In this document: in pieces, positions 53,685 to 62,895 of the stretch | How positions within the stretch are numbered: position 1 is the stretch's first letter | Layout: every line of letters starts with the position of its first letter | Assembly: GCA_902363625.1 (NCBI GenBank) | Contig: CABJAS010000002.1 | Location: 124,001-188,000, forward strand | From: Clostridiaceae bacterium | Lineage (GTDB): Bacteria; Bacillota_I; Bacilli_A; Erysipelotrichales; Coprobacillaceae | Length of the DNA: 64,000 nt | Reading direction: 5' to 3' | Position numbers and translations under genes: made by a program | Notes under the pieces: model-generated | The model's database searches: none | What the model saw: only the letters and a program-made list of their open reading frames with translations | Told to the model about the DNA's origin: nothing

Positions 53685-54807
53685 ACTGTTCAAAATGTTT
53701 TGCAACCTCTGCTAATCCCTCAATGATATGAAGATGCTGAGGACATACTGCCTCACATTGTCCGCAGCCAATGCACTCACTCGGCTTACCAAATGTTTTC
53801 GTTAAATTATTGTAGTATTCCCCTTGAGGTGTCCAGCCTTTTTCTTCTACTTCTTGTAAATCTGCATTATATAATGAGAAATACTTAGGAATATTTATTT
53901 TCATTGGACAGCCATCTGTACAATAAGAACATCCTGTACAAGGAATGGCAATTGTAGAATTAATTTCAGCAACAGCACGTTCAATCAACTGCATTTCTTC
54001 CTCATTTAAAGGTTTAAAATCACTCATATACCCGGTATTATCTAAAACCTGTTCCATATTACTCATACCACTTAACACTAACCATACATTTTGATGACTA
54101 GCCGCAAAGCGTATTGCCCAAGATGGAATAGAAGCCTGCGGTGCATAATCCTTAAACATCTTTTCTACTGATTCAGGCACTTTCGCAAGTGTTCCACCTT
54201 TTACGGGTTCCATAACAATAACCGGTTTATGATGTTTTGTAGCCACTTCATAGCATTTTTTAGATTGAACCCCTGCAGAATCCCAATCTAAATAATTAAT
54301 TTGCAGCTGTACAAATTCAAATTCAGGATGTTCAGTTAAAACTTTATCCAATAACTCCGGACCATCATGATAAGAAAAACCAATATGCTTTACTAATCCT
54401 TTTTCTTTTTTATCTTGAATCCAATTAAAGCAATCTAACGCATTATATGTTTCTATACTATGTGTATTAATATCATGAAGCAAATAATAATCAAAGTAAG
54501 TAACACCTGTTTTTTCTAATTGTTCATTAAAGATACGATCACGATCTTCCTTATTTTTAAGAAATCCGGCATGCAGCTTTGTTGCGAGTGTATAGCTGTC
54601 TCTTGGATGACGTTTCACTAAACATTCTCTAGCTGCTACTTCACTTTTAAAAGCATTGTACATCCAAGCTGTATCAAAGTAAGTAAAACCTTTTTCAATA
54701 AATGTATCAACCATTTGATTAACTAATTCAAAATCAATTTGAGATGGATCATTGGGATCTAATGAAGGCAGTCTCATTAAACCAAATCCTAATTTTTTAT
54801 TTTCCAT
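53683..54807 (-). CDS. Aldo/keto reductase with ferredoxin-type C-terminus
   Basis: 374 residues. The aldo/keto reductase barrel (LGFGLMRLP, FDTAWMYNAFKSE with catalytic Asp and Tyr, TKLH, YYLLHDI) is fused to a C-terminal domain with two [4Fe-4S] motifs: CTGCSYCTDGCPM and CIGCGQCEAVCP. This architecture is common in anaerobes and suggests electron transfer between ferredoxin and a carbonyl substrate. Start at ATG 54807 after GGGAGGAATAG. The promoter has a 19-bp spacer and dyad of the MerR type, so induction by a MerR-family activator, for example in response to aldehydes, is plausible. Confidence 0.93.
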   Translation of the reverse strand: MENKKLGFGLMRLPSLDPNDPSQIDFELVNQMVDTFIEKGFTYFDTAWMYNAFKSEVAARECLVKRHPRDSYTLATKLHAGFLKNKEDRDRIFNEQLEKTGVTYFDYYLLHDINTHSIETYNALDCFNWIQDKKEKGLVKHIGFSYHDGPELLDKVLTEHPEFEFVQLQINYLDWDSAGVQSKKCYEVATKHHKPVIVMEPVKGGTLAKVPESVEKMFKDYAPQASIPSWAIRFAASHQNVWLVLSGMSNMEQVLDNTGYMSDFKPLNEEEMQLIERAVAEINSTIAIPCTGCSYCTDGCPMKINIPKYFSLYNADLQEVEEKGWTPQGEYYNNLTKTFGKPSECIGCGQCEAVCPQHLHIIEGLAEVAKHFEQ

Positions 54808-54830
54808 TTCTATTCCTCCCATCAGTTAAC

Positions 54831-54861
54831 ATTATACCTTTTAAAGTTAACTTTAAGTCAA
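54831..54861 (-). promoter_or_regulatory. MerR-type promoter of the aldo-keto reductase gene
   Basis: Minus strand: -35 TTGACT (54856-54861), 19-bp spacer, -10 TATAAT (54831-54836). A perfect 16-bp palindrome, TTAAAGTTAACTTTAA (54841-54856), fills the spacer. Long spacers with an internal dyad are the mark of MerR-family activators. Confidence 0.7.
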
Positions 54862-54872
54862 TAGGTTTTTAA

Positions 54873-54898
54873 TAAAAAAAGAAGCGCTGAGCGCTCCG
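54873..54898 (-). terminator. Terminator of fba
   Basis: Minus-strand stem GGAGCGC / GCGCTTC with a 3-nt loop, followed by seven Ts. Confidence 0.75.
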
Positions 54899-54903
54899 AT
54901 TTA

Positions 54904-55770
54904 TTATGCTTTACCGATACTTCCGAATAATTCCATTTTTTCTTTAACGCAAGTTTGGATAGCAGCAGCACCAGGTGCTAATAATTTACGAGGGTCAAAT
55001 CCTTTACCTTCTAAATCTTTTCCTGCTTCGATATATTTACGTGTAGCTTCTTGGAAATATAACTGACATTCAGTATTTACATTGATTTTTGATACTCCTA
55101 AAGTAATAGCTTTAGCGATCATATCTGCTGGGATTCCTGTTCCACCATGTAATACTAATGGTAATACACCTGTTTCTTTTTGAATAGCGTCTAATGCTTC
55201 AAAATCTAAACCTTCCCAGTTAGCTGGATATTTACCATGAATATTTCCGATTCCGGCAGCTAAGAAATCAACACCTAAATCTGCAATCATTTTACATTCT
55301 TTAGGATCTGCAACTTCACCTTTACCTACTACACCATCTTCTTCTCCACCGATAGAACCTACTTCTGCTTCGATAGATACACCTTTTGAATGGCATAATT
55401 CTACTAATTCTTTAGTTTTTTCAATGTTTTCTTCGATTGGATAATGAGAACCATCAAACATAATTGATGAGAATCCTGCATCTAAAGCTTTTTTAGCTCC
55501 TTCATAGCTACCATGATCTAAGTGTAAAGCTACTGGTACAGTAATATTTAATTCTTCGATCATTGCTTTTACCATAGCTGTTACAGTCTTGTAACCTGTC
55601 ATATATTTTGCTGCACCTTCAGATACACCTAAAATTACAGGTGATTTTAATTCTTCTGCTGTCAATAAGATAGATTTTGTCCATTCTAAGTTATTGATAT
55701 TGAATTGTCCAACTGCATATTTCCCTGCTTTTGCTTTAACAAGCATGTCTGTTGCTGAAACTAATCCCAT
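54904..55770 (-). CDS. fba: Fructose-bisphosphate aldolase, class II
   Basis: 288 residues. It cleaves fructose-1,6-bisphosphate to dihydroxyacetone phosphate and glyceraldehyde-3-phosphate. Zinc and phosphate ligands are visible in ALHLDHGSY (Asp-His), EAEVGSIGGEEDG, GIGNIHGKYP (His), VLHGGTGIP (His) and KINVNTECQ (Asn). Codon use is strongly biased, as expected for a highly expressed glycolytic gene. Monocistronic, with its own promoter and terminator. Confidence 0.97.
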   Translation of the reverse strand: MGLVSATDMLVKAKAGKYAVGQFNINNLEWTKSILLTAEELKSPVILGVSEGAAKYMTGYKTVTAMVKAMIEELNITVPVALHLDHGSYEGAKKALDAGFSSIMFDGSHYPIEENIEKTKELVELCHSKGVSIEAEVGSIGGEEDGVVGKGEVADPKECKMIADLGVDFLAAGIGNIHGKYPANWEGLDFEALDAIQKETGVLPLVLHGGTGIPADMIAKAITLGVSKINVNTECQLYFQEATRKYIEAGKDLEGKGFDPRKLLAPGAAAIQTCVKEKMELFGSIGKA

Positions 55771-55841
55771 ATTCTAAACACTCCTTTTCTCTTTTTTAAT
55801 TTCATACCCATTTTACTATGTTTTTTGTTTTTAATCCACTA

Positions 55842-55869
55842 TTTATAAAAGAAATGTTAAATTTGTTAA
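55842..55869 (-). promoter_or_regulatory. Likely promoter of fba
   Basis: Minus strand: -35 TTAACA (55864-55869), 16-bp spacer, -10 TATAAA (55842-55847). Confidence 0.45.
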
Positions 55870-55892
55870 CAATTTTAAACATGTTTAAAAAA

Positions 55893-55906
55893 TGATAGCG
55901 CTATGA
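55893..55906. promoter_or_regulatory. cre-like site upstream of fba
   Basis: TGATAGCGCTATGA, one change from a perfect palindrome and close to the CcpA consensus (TGNNANCGNTNNCA). It lies 23 bp upstream of the -35, a position associated with activation. Assignment is tentative. Confidence 0.35.
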
Positions 55907-55927
55907 TTTTTGAAAACAAAAATCTGC

Positions 55928-57109
55928 CTATTTGGCAGATAATGTTTCTATCGCAATGGATAATTGTTTTAAAGCTGTTTCTAAGATAGAGCGAGGACAA
56001 GCAACATTGAATCTTTCAAATCCTGCTCCGCCGGTTCCGAAGATATACCCTTCATCCAGCCACAGCTTAGCTGTTTCAAGCATAAATTTTTCCAGTGCTT
56101 CATGGTCTAAACCTAAAGCAGTAAAATCAACCCATACAAGATACAATCCCTGTGGGCGAATCACTTTGCACATCGGCATATGCTTTTTGAAATAGTCTAC
56201 CATAAAATCAATATTGGCTTCCAAATAACTCACTAATTCATCTACCCATTGTGCTCCTTTATTATAAGCGGTCTGACAGGCAATCAATCCGAAAATATTA
56301 GGATTTGTAACGCCTGAATTTTCTTTTGTCGCAATAAACCTTTCACGCAGTTCTTGATTGGCAATAATGATATTGGATGTTTGCAGTCCGGCTAAATTAA
56401 ATGTTTTGCTTGGTGCAGTACAGATGATAGAAAAATCTTTATAGCTTTCATCAACATTATAGAATGGAATATGCTGATATCCTTTATAAATAAAATCCTG
56501 ATGAATTTCATCGGCAACTACTAATACATTATGCTTCTTACAGATGTCTCCGATTTTCTTTAGTTCATCTTTAGTCCATACCTTACCGATTGGATTATAT
56601 GGATTACATAAGATAAACATCTTAACATCGTGATCAATAATTTTCTTTTCAAAATCTTCATAATCCACAGTATATTGTCCATCTTGATAAATCATAGGGT
56701 TTTCAATGATTTTACGTCCATTGTTTTTAATAGAAAAATCAAATGGATAATAGACCGGCTTATTAATAATGATAGCATCATCTTTTTGGGTATATGCCAG
56801 TACCGCAATCTTTAATGCCGTTACGACACCGGGTGTTGTGATGATCCAGTCCTTTTCCACATCAAACTGATGTCTGTTTTTCATCCATCCGCATACTGCA
56901 TCCAGATATGTATCGCCTACAAAGGTATAGCCATAAATACCATGGTCAGCACGTTCTTTAATCGCTTCATTGATATCCGGCAATGTTTTAAAATCCATAT
57001 CCGCTACCCACATTGGGATAATATCTTCAGGATATCCTTTTGTTTTTGTCTGATCCCATTTTACGGAATCGGTTCCTTTTCTTTCAACAACTTCATCAAA
57101 GTTATACAT
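55928..57109 (-). CDS. patB: PatB/MalY-type PLP-dependent C-S lyase
   Basis: 393 residues, fold-type I aminotransferase. MWVADMDFKT and YGYTFVGD at the N-terminus are hallmarks of the MalY/PatB cystathionine beta-lyase group. NPYNPIGKVW, VVADEIHQDF and APSKTFNLAGLQ (PLP lysine) follow. It cleaves cystathionine or cysteine-type substrates to a thiol, pyruvate and ammonia. It follows the rRNA methyltransferase gene by 11 bp, probably one transcript. Confidence 0.92.
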   Translation of the reverse strand: MYNFDEVVERKGTDSVKWDQTKTKGYPEDIIPMWVADMDFKTLPDINEAIKERADHGIYGYTFVGDTYLDAVCGWMKNRHQFDVEKDWIITTPGVVTALKIAVLAYTQKDDAIIINKPVYYPFDFSIKNNGRKIIENPMIYQDGQYTVDYEDFEKKIIDHDVKMFILCNPYNPIGKVWTKDELKKIGDICKKHNVLVVADEIHQDFIYKGYQHIPFYNVDESYKDFSIICTAPSKTFNLAGLQTSNIIIANQELRERFIATKENSGVTNPNIFGLIACQTAYNKGAQWVDELVSYLEANIDFMVDYFKKHMPMCKVIRPQGLYLVWVDFTALGLDHEALEKFMLETAKLWLDEGYIFGTGGAGFERFNVACPRSILETALKQLSIAIETLSAK

Positions 57110-57120
57110 ATTCTTTCCCC

Positions 57121-57885
57121 CTATATATGTTTATTTTTTATTGCTGATTCAAATTCCAATACGGACATGGCTTCAAACTGCCGCTTAGAAAAATGCGATA
57201 ATGCAATCCCCAATGCCATAGATAAATTGAGTGAATCAATTAATCCTGCGTGCGGGATAAAGACACTCTGTCCATAGTTTAAATAATGATCCGGCAGTCC
57301 GCTGCTTTCATTCCCAAAGACCAAACTGTGATACTGATCGGTAATCTCTAACTGATGGATGTTTTTTGCCCCTTTCAGCATCAATGGATACACCTGATGA
57401 GCAGAAAACTGATCTCGATAGGTTTCAAAGCTATCGAAATACTGAATATTCATATTGAAGATAGCCCCCATTGAAGCACGGATAACTTTAGGATCAAACA
57501 CATCTACGCCCGGTCGTATAATGGCAAGATGACGATAGCCAAAGCCAAGCATTGTACGAATAATCGTTCCCATATTTCCCATATCGCCCGGATTAACTAA
57601 TACGACATGATGGGCGTCTTCTAAGGCTGTCTGATATTTATTGAAAACACCTATTGCATAGCAGTTACCCTTTTTACTAAGCTTATTAATTGTTTTATCG
57701 CTTATCTCAATAGGAATACTTTCCTTCGCACAAAGTTCTTTGATCACCGGTATACCACTGTTTTTATCCGCCTGAGAATGAAGAATAATACGAGTCACTT
57801 GCTTTGGTTTATTTTTTAATAATTCGATGGTAGGAAAAACACCTAAAGTATAAGAATAATCATTTTCTTTTTGATATGCTTTCAT
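57121..57885 (-). CDS. SpoU/TrmH-family RNA methyltransferase
   Basis: 254 residues. An N-terminal substrate-binding region is followed by the SPOUT knot with its three motifs: NPGDMGNMGTIIRT, LVFGNESSGLP and SLNLSMALGIAL. It would 2'-O-methylate a ribose in rRNA or tRNA using S-adenosylmethionine; the exact nucleotide is unknown. First gene of a pair with patB. Confidence 0.9.
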   Translation of the reverse strand: MKAYQKENDYSYTLGVFPTIELLKNKPKQVTRIILHSQADKNSGIPVIKELCAKESIPIEISDKTINKLSKKGNCYAIGVFNKYQTALEDAHHVVLVNPGDMGNMGTIIRTMLGFGYRHLAIIRPGVDVFDPKVIRASMGAIFNMNIQYFDSFETYRDQFSAHQVYPLMLKGAKNIHQLEITDQYHSLVFGNESSGLPDHYLNYGQSVFIPHAGLIDSLNLSMALGIALSHFSKRQFEAMSVLEFESAIKNKHI

Positions 57886-58014
57886 TCATAAACCTCCATC
57901 TAGTTTCTTGTTTTCATTATAGCACACTCTTTATTTATTAATAAATATTTTTAAAAGGATTGATGAAAAAGCGATCTTTTCATTTATGCCAAATTATGAC
58001 AAATAATGATATAT

Positions 58015-58043
58015 TTAACTAGACAAAATGATGGTTTTATAAT
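58015..58043 (+). promoter_or_regulatory. Promoter of the D,D-carboxypeptidase gene
   Basis: -35 TTAACT (58015-58020), 17-bp spacer, -10 TATAAT (58038-58043), 30 bp upstream of the ATG. Confidence 0.55.
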
Positions 58044-58073
58044 ACCTTTAATGTATTGAAAGGAAGAATGATA

Positions 58074-59339
58074 ATGTCTAGAAAAATATTAACACTTTTG
58101 ATTGTTGGACTCATGATTCTGACACAGCTCCAACCCATTTATGCTGCTGATACACAACCGGAGCCTGATGTTACGGCTCCTGCCTATATTATTATGGATG
58201 CCAAAACCGGAACCGTTCTTTATGGTAAAAACGTAGATCAAAAGGTTTATCCGGCAAGCACTACTAAAATTATGACGATTCTGTTAGCTCTCAAATACGG
58301 AGATATCCAAAAATCTTTTACCGTTTCTGATTTCGATGTTTTTTCTTTAGAAGACGGTGCCAGCAATATTGCTTTAGAACCGGGCGAAGTCATTCAAATG
58401 GAAGATGCTTTATATGCTGCCGGGATTCCTTCAGCAAATGATGCCTGCAACGGCATTGCCGAGGCGGTCGGCGGTACCTATGAGCAGTTTATTGAAATGA
58501 TGAATAAAGAAGCAAATGAGGCAGGCGCTAAGAACACTCATTTTGCCAATCCTCATGGATTACATGATGATAATCACTATACAACGCCATACGATCTTGC
58601 GATGATTATGCGTCAAGGGATCAAAGTTGATGGATTTACTAAATATTTATCCACGGATGAATATGTGATTCCTGCGACAAACAAACATGAAGAAAGAGAA
58701 CTTTATACACATAATTCCTTGATTTACAATGAATCTCCATATTACGTAGAAGGCATTCAAGCTTCTAAGACCGGGTATACCGAAGAAGCCAATCTTACTT
58801 TGATTTCCTATGCCAAAAGAGGGGATGTGGAATTAATCGTGGCTGCTTTTGGGCTTCCTGACAGCAAAACAAACTTTCAGGAATCACAGACCTTATTCAA
58901 TTATGGCTTTGAACACTACACCGCACAATCGACTTTGGATATTAATATTCCAATCCCAGAAGCAGCCTTGCCAAGCAATTATCACTTTTCTGCCAAACAT
59001 TTCTATGCCTGTGACATTCCTGAAAAGGTGACAGCTTATAAAGATACGGTTCAATATCCAATTACTGCAAAGATTACTCTTGAACCCATCAGTAAAGAAG
59101 CAGTTAAAGGAGATGTCATTGGAAAACTTGAATATACACAAGATGGAAAAGTATTATCGACGACGAATGTCTATTTGAATACTAAAATATTTAAGTTTGA
59201 TATTTTTGACTTTATTCTTATTATTTTAGGCATTATCTTGATTCTCCTTATTTTAATCATAGCGGGATTATTTGCTTTAAGATACTTCGTACGAAGAAAA
59301 AGAAGAAAGCAACGCGCTAAAAAACGATACCACTACTAA
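58074..59339 (+). CDS. dacA: D-alanyl-D-alanine carboxypeptidase (DacA/PBP5 family)
   Basis: 421 residues. Signal peptide 1 to about 25. S11 peptidase motifs are STTK (Ser62-Lys65), SAN (120-122) and KTG (232-234). It ends in a C-terminal transmembrane helix and a strongly basic tail rather than the usual amphipathic anchor. It trims the terminal D-Ala from peptidoglycan stem peptides outside the membrane. Start at ATG 58074, with AAAGGAAG about 9 nt upstream; a TTG at 58056 and an ATG at 58068 are in frame but badly spaced. Confidence 0.93.
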   Translation: MSRKILTLLIVGLMILTQLQPIYAADTQPEPDVTAPAYIIMDAKTGTVLYGKNVDQKVYPASTTKIMTILLALKYGDIQKSFTVSDFDVFSLEDGASNIALEPGEVIQMEDALYAAGIPSANDACNGIAEAVGGTYEQFIEMMNKEANEAGAKNTHFANPHGLHDDNHYTTPYDLAMIMRQGIKVDGFTKYLSTDEYVIPATNKHEERELYTHNSLIYNESPYYVEGIQASKTGYTEEANLTLISYAKRGDVELIVAAFGLPDSKTNFQESQTLFNYGFEHYTAQSTLDINIPIPEAALPSNYHFSAKHFYACDIPEKVTAYKDTVQYPITAKITLEPISKEAVKGDVIGKLEYTQDGKVLSTTNVYLNTKIFKFDIFDFILIILGIILILLILIIAGLFALRYFVRRKRRKQRAKKRYHY

Positions 59340-59384
59340 TAATTTCCTCTAAAATGGTGTATAATCACTTTAAGGAGGGTTACC

Positions 59385-61151
59385 ATGAAAAAATCAGTTA
59401 TACTATCTTTAGTTCTAGCCTTATTTCTGACATTGACTGGCTGCCAAAAGAAAAGCGGGGAAGATCCTGAGGCTCAGAAAAAATTTGATGAATTCGTTAA
59501 CGCTGAATTTGTAGATTATATTTCATCAAATTATCTGAATATGCATTACAGTGTCATTGATCCGGAAAAGTATGGAGTTAACCGTGATGAAGTAGAAGTC
59601 TCATTCGGTGATGATTTCACTGATGAAGCTATTCAAGAATCATTGGATGACTTTGAAGAAACAAAAAAAGAATTTAAAACATTCAACCGTTCTGCTTTGA
59701 CAGCAGATCAGCAACTAACTTATGATATTATCAATTATCAGATTGCACTTTCTGAAGAAGGGGTTAATGAAAAATTTGATTATATCTCTAATGCATTTTC
59801 TCCAATGCAGGGTATGCAGTCTCAATTTCCAACTATTTTCAGTGATTTTATTTTCTATACGGAACGTGATATTCAAGACATGATCACTTTAATGAATGAT
59901 GTTCCTCGTTATTTAAAAGATTCATTAGGCTATACTCAAAAGCAAAAGGAGAATGGGTATATGATGTCTAATGCATCGATTGACAGTGTTGTGGAATATT
60001 GTAACAAGATTCTGGAAAGTGGAGAAAACAGTTCTATTCTTGATGCATTGAGTAAAAGCATTAATGAATTTGAAGGAATTGACGAAAACACTAAAAGTAA
60101 TTATATTGCACAAACAAAAGAAGCTTTTATCAATTCGTTCCTGCCAGCTTATCAGAATATTGTCGATACTTTAACAGCTTTTAAATCAGATAATAACAAT
60201 GCCATGGGATTAGCTAACGTTGAAAACGGAAAAGAATATTATGAATACTTGTTCAAAGCAAAAACAGCATCCAACAAATCTGTTGCCGACGCTGAAAAAG
60301 CATTGAAATCTTTAGCTCAAAAAAGTATTACCAGCGCTCAAAAAATAGCACAAAGAAGTCCTAGTGCTTATGATGATTACTATGAAGGGACAACAAAGAC
60401 GAGCTATACTGACTTTGAGAGCATGCTGAAAGATCTGAATACTTGGAGCAAGGATAACTTTCCAACCATCAATGATGTTCCTTATAATATTCAGGCATTG
60501 CCGGAAGAAACAGCAAATAACGGGGTTGCTGCGTATTATATGAATTCACCGATTGACAATACTCATCCCGATGTCATCCGTGTCAATATGACAAGCGGTA
60601 ATGTCAATGATATTAGTACCTTTAAAACAATTGCTCATGAAGGAATTCCGGGGCATATGTATCAAATGAACTACACAAAGCAGAACATAAACAGCAATTA
60701 CCTGAATACTTGTGTCAATATGCTAGGCTATACCGAAGGTTATGCAACCTATGTAGAGTTTGAAGCATTAGACAGTCTCGATATCAATAATAATCTAAGA
60801 GAATTGTATCGTGATTTAGAAATATATCAGAACTCACTCATTGCCTTGATGGATATTGGGATTCACTATCATGGCTGGGATAAAGCAGAAACGGAAAAAT
60901 TCTTGAGCGACAACGGATTAAGTGTATCCTCTGTCGATGCAATCTATGATCAAATTCAAGGTGATCCCGGTGCATTCCTTTCTTACTATGTAGGGTATAT
61001 GGAAATCAGAGAACTTAAAGACAAAGCAGAAAAAGATTTAGGAAGCAAGTTTACTGAAATAGGATTTAATACTGCTTTGCTGGAAAGCGGAACAGCTCCA
61101 TTTAGTATCGTACAAGAAAATATTGAACAATATATTAAAGACAACAAATAA
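59385..61151 (+). CDS. DUF885-family lipoprotein, predicted metallopeptidase
   Basis: 588 residues. A lipoprotein signal ends in LTGC (Cys20), so it is membrane-anchored outside the cell. The DUF885 core includes TIAHEGIPGHMYQ, an HExxxH-type zinc motif, then GYTEGYATYVEFEA and GDPGAFLSYYVGYMEI, both typical. Members are thought to be metallocarboxypeptidase-like, but few are studied. AAGGAGGG precedes the ATG and TATAAT lies 20 bp upstream. It may share transcripts with the adjacent carboxypeptidase gene. Confidence 0.9.
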   Translation: MKKSVILSLVLALFLTLTGCQKKSGEDPEAQKKFDEFVNAEFVDYISSNYLNMHYSVIDPEKYGVNRDEVEVSFGDDFTDEAIQESLDDFEETKKEFKTFNRSALTADQQLTYDIINYQIALSEEGVNEKFDYISNAFSPMQGMQSQFPTIFSDFIFYTERDIQDMITLMNDVPRYLKDSLGYTQKQKENGYMMSNASIDSVVEYCNKILESGENSSILDALSKSINEFEGIDENTKSNYIAQTKEAFINSFLPAYQNIVDTLTAFKSDNNNAMGLANVENGKEYYEYLFKAKTASNKSVADAEKALKSLAQKSITSAQKIAQRSPSAYDDYYEGTTKTSYTDFESMLKDLNTWSKDNFPTINDVPYNIQALPEETANNGVAAYYMNSPIDNTHPDVIRVNMTSGNVNDISTFKTIAHEGIPGHMYQMNYTKQNINSNYLNTCVNMLGYTEGYATYVEFEALDSLDINNNLRELYRDLEIYQNSLIALMDIGIHYHGWDKAETEKFLSDNGLSVSSVDAIYDQIQGDPGAFLSYYVGYMEIRELKDKAEKDLGSKFTEIGFNTALLESGTAPFSIVQENIEQYIKDNK

Positions 61152-61175
61152 AGGATGCGTGATGCATCCTTTTTA
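61151..61175 (+). terminator. Terminator after the DUF885 lipoprotein gene
   Basis: Stem AAGGATGC / GCATCCTT with loop GTGAT, then TTT. Confidence 0.85.
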
Positions 61176-61868
61176 TTGGCGAAAAAATTGAGTACGCATA
61201 CGGATTTGCTGTTTCCATTTCACACAGGCATTAAAGTGCATAATGAGATGTCGGCTAGGCGGCATTAACAATATTCCCGCTATATCCTTGCTTCCCCAGT
61301 AATCCAGCAGCCAAAGCGAATCTTCCTGAGAAGTAACCCCACCTGCTTCCTTGATTTGTTGGATGCCTTTTGAGGATACCTTACGATGCATATCTTCAGC
61401 TTGAAGCTGACTGACAATTTGCTGAGTTCTTTTTCCAACTTCATTGCGATATTCTATAAGTGTTGGAATATGTATTTGATGACTAAGCTCCATGATTTCA
61501 TCATCATTTAAAGCATTACCCGTATCTTTTATGCTGACATTCATCTTCTTTTGCCACTCTTCATTAAAAATCTGCTGTCCCATTCCGACTAATATCCCCA
61601 TTGTTAAATCCTCAATTCGAGCAGTATGCCACAGTACCCATGCAATCGTTTCATCTTTTTTTGTTGGCATAATCGCATATTCTTCCTTTTTGAGATCGTA
61701 CAATAGCTGATCGACTTCATTTTTAGATGTTTGAGTGACTGCCCCCATATGCAGCAAGGCATGCAGGTCGAGAAAAAGCTGCTTAGCTTCTTCTATCTTT
61801 TCTGGTTTATAAATAATGCGGGCTAATTGTTTATGCATTTCTCCCTGTTGTTGACCAAAGTATTTCAT
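61173..61868 (-). CDS. DinB-superfamily protein
   Basis: 231 residues, helical. DETIAWVLWHTARIEDLTMGIL contains the first metal-type histidine region and PPSRHLIMHFNACVKW the last, as in DinB/DUF664 four-helix proteins. Some members are thiol-dependent transferases or metal-binding stress proteins; function here unknown. It follows the AraC-type regulator by 5 bp, so the two are co-transcribed and probably functionally linked. Confidence 0.75.
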   Translation of the reverse strand: MKYFGQQQGEMHKQLARIIYKPEKIEEAKQLFLDLHALLHMGAVTQTSKNEVDQLLYDLKKEEYAIMPTKKDETIAWVLWHTARIEDLTMGILVGMGQQIFNEEWQKKMNVSIKDTGNALNDDEIMELSHQIHIPTLIEYRNEVGKRTQQIVSQLQAEDMHRKVSSKGIQQIKEAGGVTSQEDSLWLLDYWGSKDIAGILLMPPSRHLIMHFNACVKWKQQIRMRTQFFRQ

Positions 61869-61873
61869 CGCTT

Positions 61874-62740
61874 TTACCTTTCCTTTACCGGCAGCCAGAT
61901 CTCGCTTTTATAATTCGATGCAGTGGTTTCACCGATAGAATAATATTCTAAGTTAATATCTAAATCTAACTCATAATGGGGATTTCCCGGAAGCCATTCT
62001 TTATAAATTTTAGTATTGACTGATTGTAAGGCACCCGGCAAAGATCCACTGCATCTAAATTTTGCCCAAACTGCACTTGGAACCTCCAATACTTTTAAAC
62101 CTTCCGGAATAGATCCTCCCTCATATATTCCGGCGATCATATAATAAAACCTGTCCTTATCTGTTTGAGTATTGATGCAGATTCCAAATTCACCAATGTT
62201 AAACCGCTCAATCATTTCTTTCGTAACTTGGTCTTGACAACAATTTGTCTTAAATTCATTCCAAAACATCGGAATCTCCTGATAGGATGTCTCATAAAAA
62301 ATGCTTTTTTCTATTCCGATTACTTTAAAGCTATTCATTTTTTCTACTACATAATCCATGTCATTTCCCCCTTTAATAGATATTGAAATCTTCAGAGGTA
62401 AAAAGGGCTTTATTTTTTTAGTATCTCGCTTAAATTGACTGGGGGAAACCCCATGGAAACGACTGAATGCCTTAGTAAAGCTTTCAGGAGTGTCATACCC
62501 ATATTTATAAGCTAAATCTATGACTTTTACATCACTGCCGGTATATTCTAAAGCCGCTAAATAAAGTCGGCGATCTTTTATATATTCATTGATGGTATAC
62601 CCCGTCATTAATTTAAATCCGCGCTGAAAATGAAAGGAAGAAACATAGACATTTTCAGCGATGTCATTGACACTAATATCCTCTAAAAGATGTTCCTCTA
62701 TATAATTCACTGCTCTTTTTAAAGCTTCAGTCCAATCCAT
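61874..62740 (-). CDS. AraC-family regulator with GyrI-like effector domain
   Basis: 288 residues. The N-terminal AraC HTH domain (1 to about 105; ISVNDIAENVYVSSFHFQRG and GYDTPESFTKAFSRFHGVSPSQF) is followed by a GyrI-like effector-binding domain (about 128-288), the SoxS/Rob/BltR-like arrangement that senses hydrophobic small molecules. Likely activates its own operon, including the DinB gene. The ATG is preceded by GGGGGTAAAG. Confidence 0.9.
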   Translation of the reverse strand: MDWTEALKRAVNYIEEHLLEDISVNDIAENVYVSSFHFQRGFKLMTGYTINEYIKDRRLYLAALEYTGSDVKVIDLAYKYGYDTPESFTKAFSRFHGVSPSQFKRDTKKIKPFLPLKISISIKGGNDMDYVVEKMNSFKVIGIEKSIFYETSYQEIPMFWNEFKTNCCQDQVTKEMIERFNIGEFGICINTQTDKDRFYYMIAGIYEGGSIPEGLKVLEVPSAVWAKFRCSGSLPGALQSVNTKIYKEWLPGNPHYELDLDINLEYYSIGETTASNYKSEIWLPVKER

Positions 62741-62863
62741 CTTCTTTACCCCCTAATATTATTTTAATAGTCTAGGCTTACTTTGTCCTGTCATTATGTG
62801 CTTAAATATGTCTGTTATGTTTTTTTATTTTATTTCTCCCATTATAGCATAACTATTTTGCTT

Positions 62864-62895
62864 AAAGAAAAAAGAAGTGGTTTTGTCACTTCTTT
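62864..62895 (-). terminator. Terminator of the fabZ-birA operon
   Basis: Minus-strand stem AAAGAAGTG / CACTTCTTT with loop ACAAAAC, then further Ts. Confidence 0.8.
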
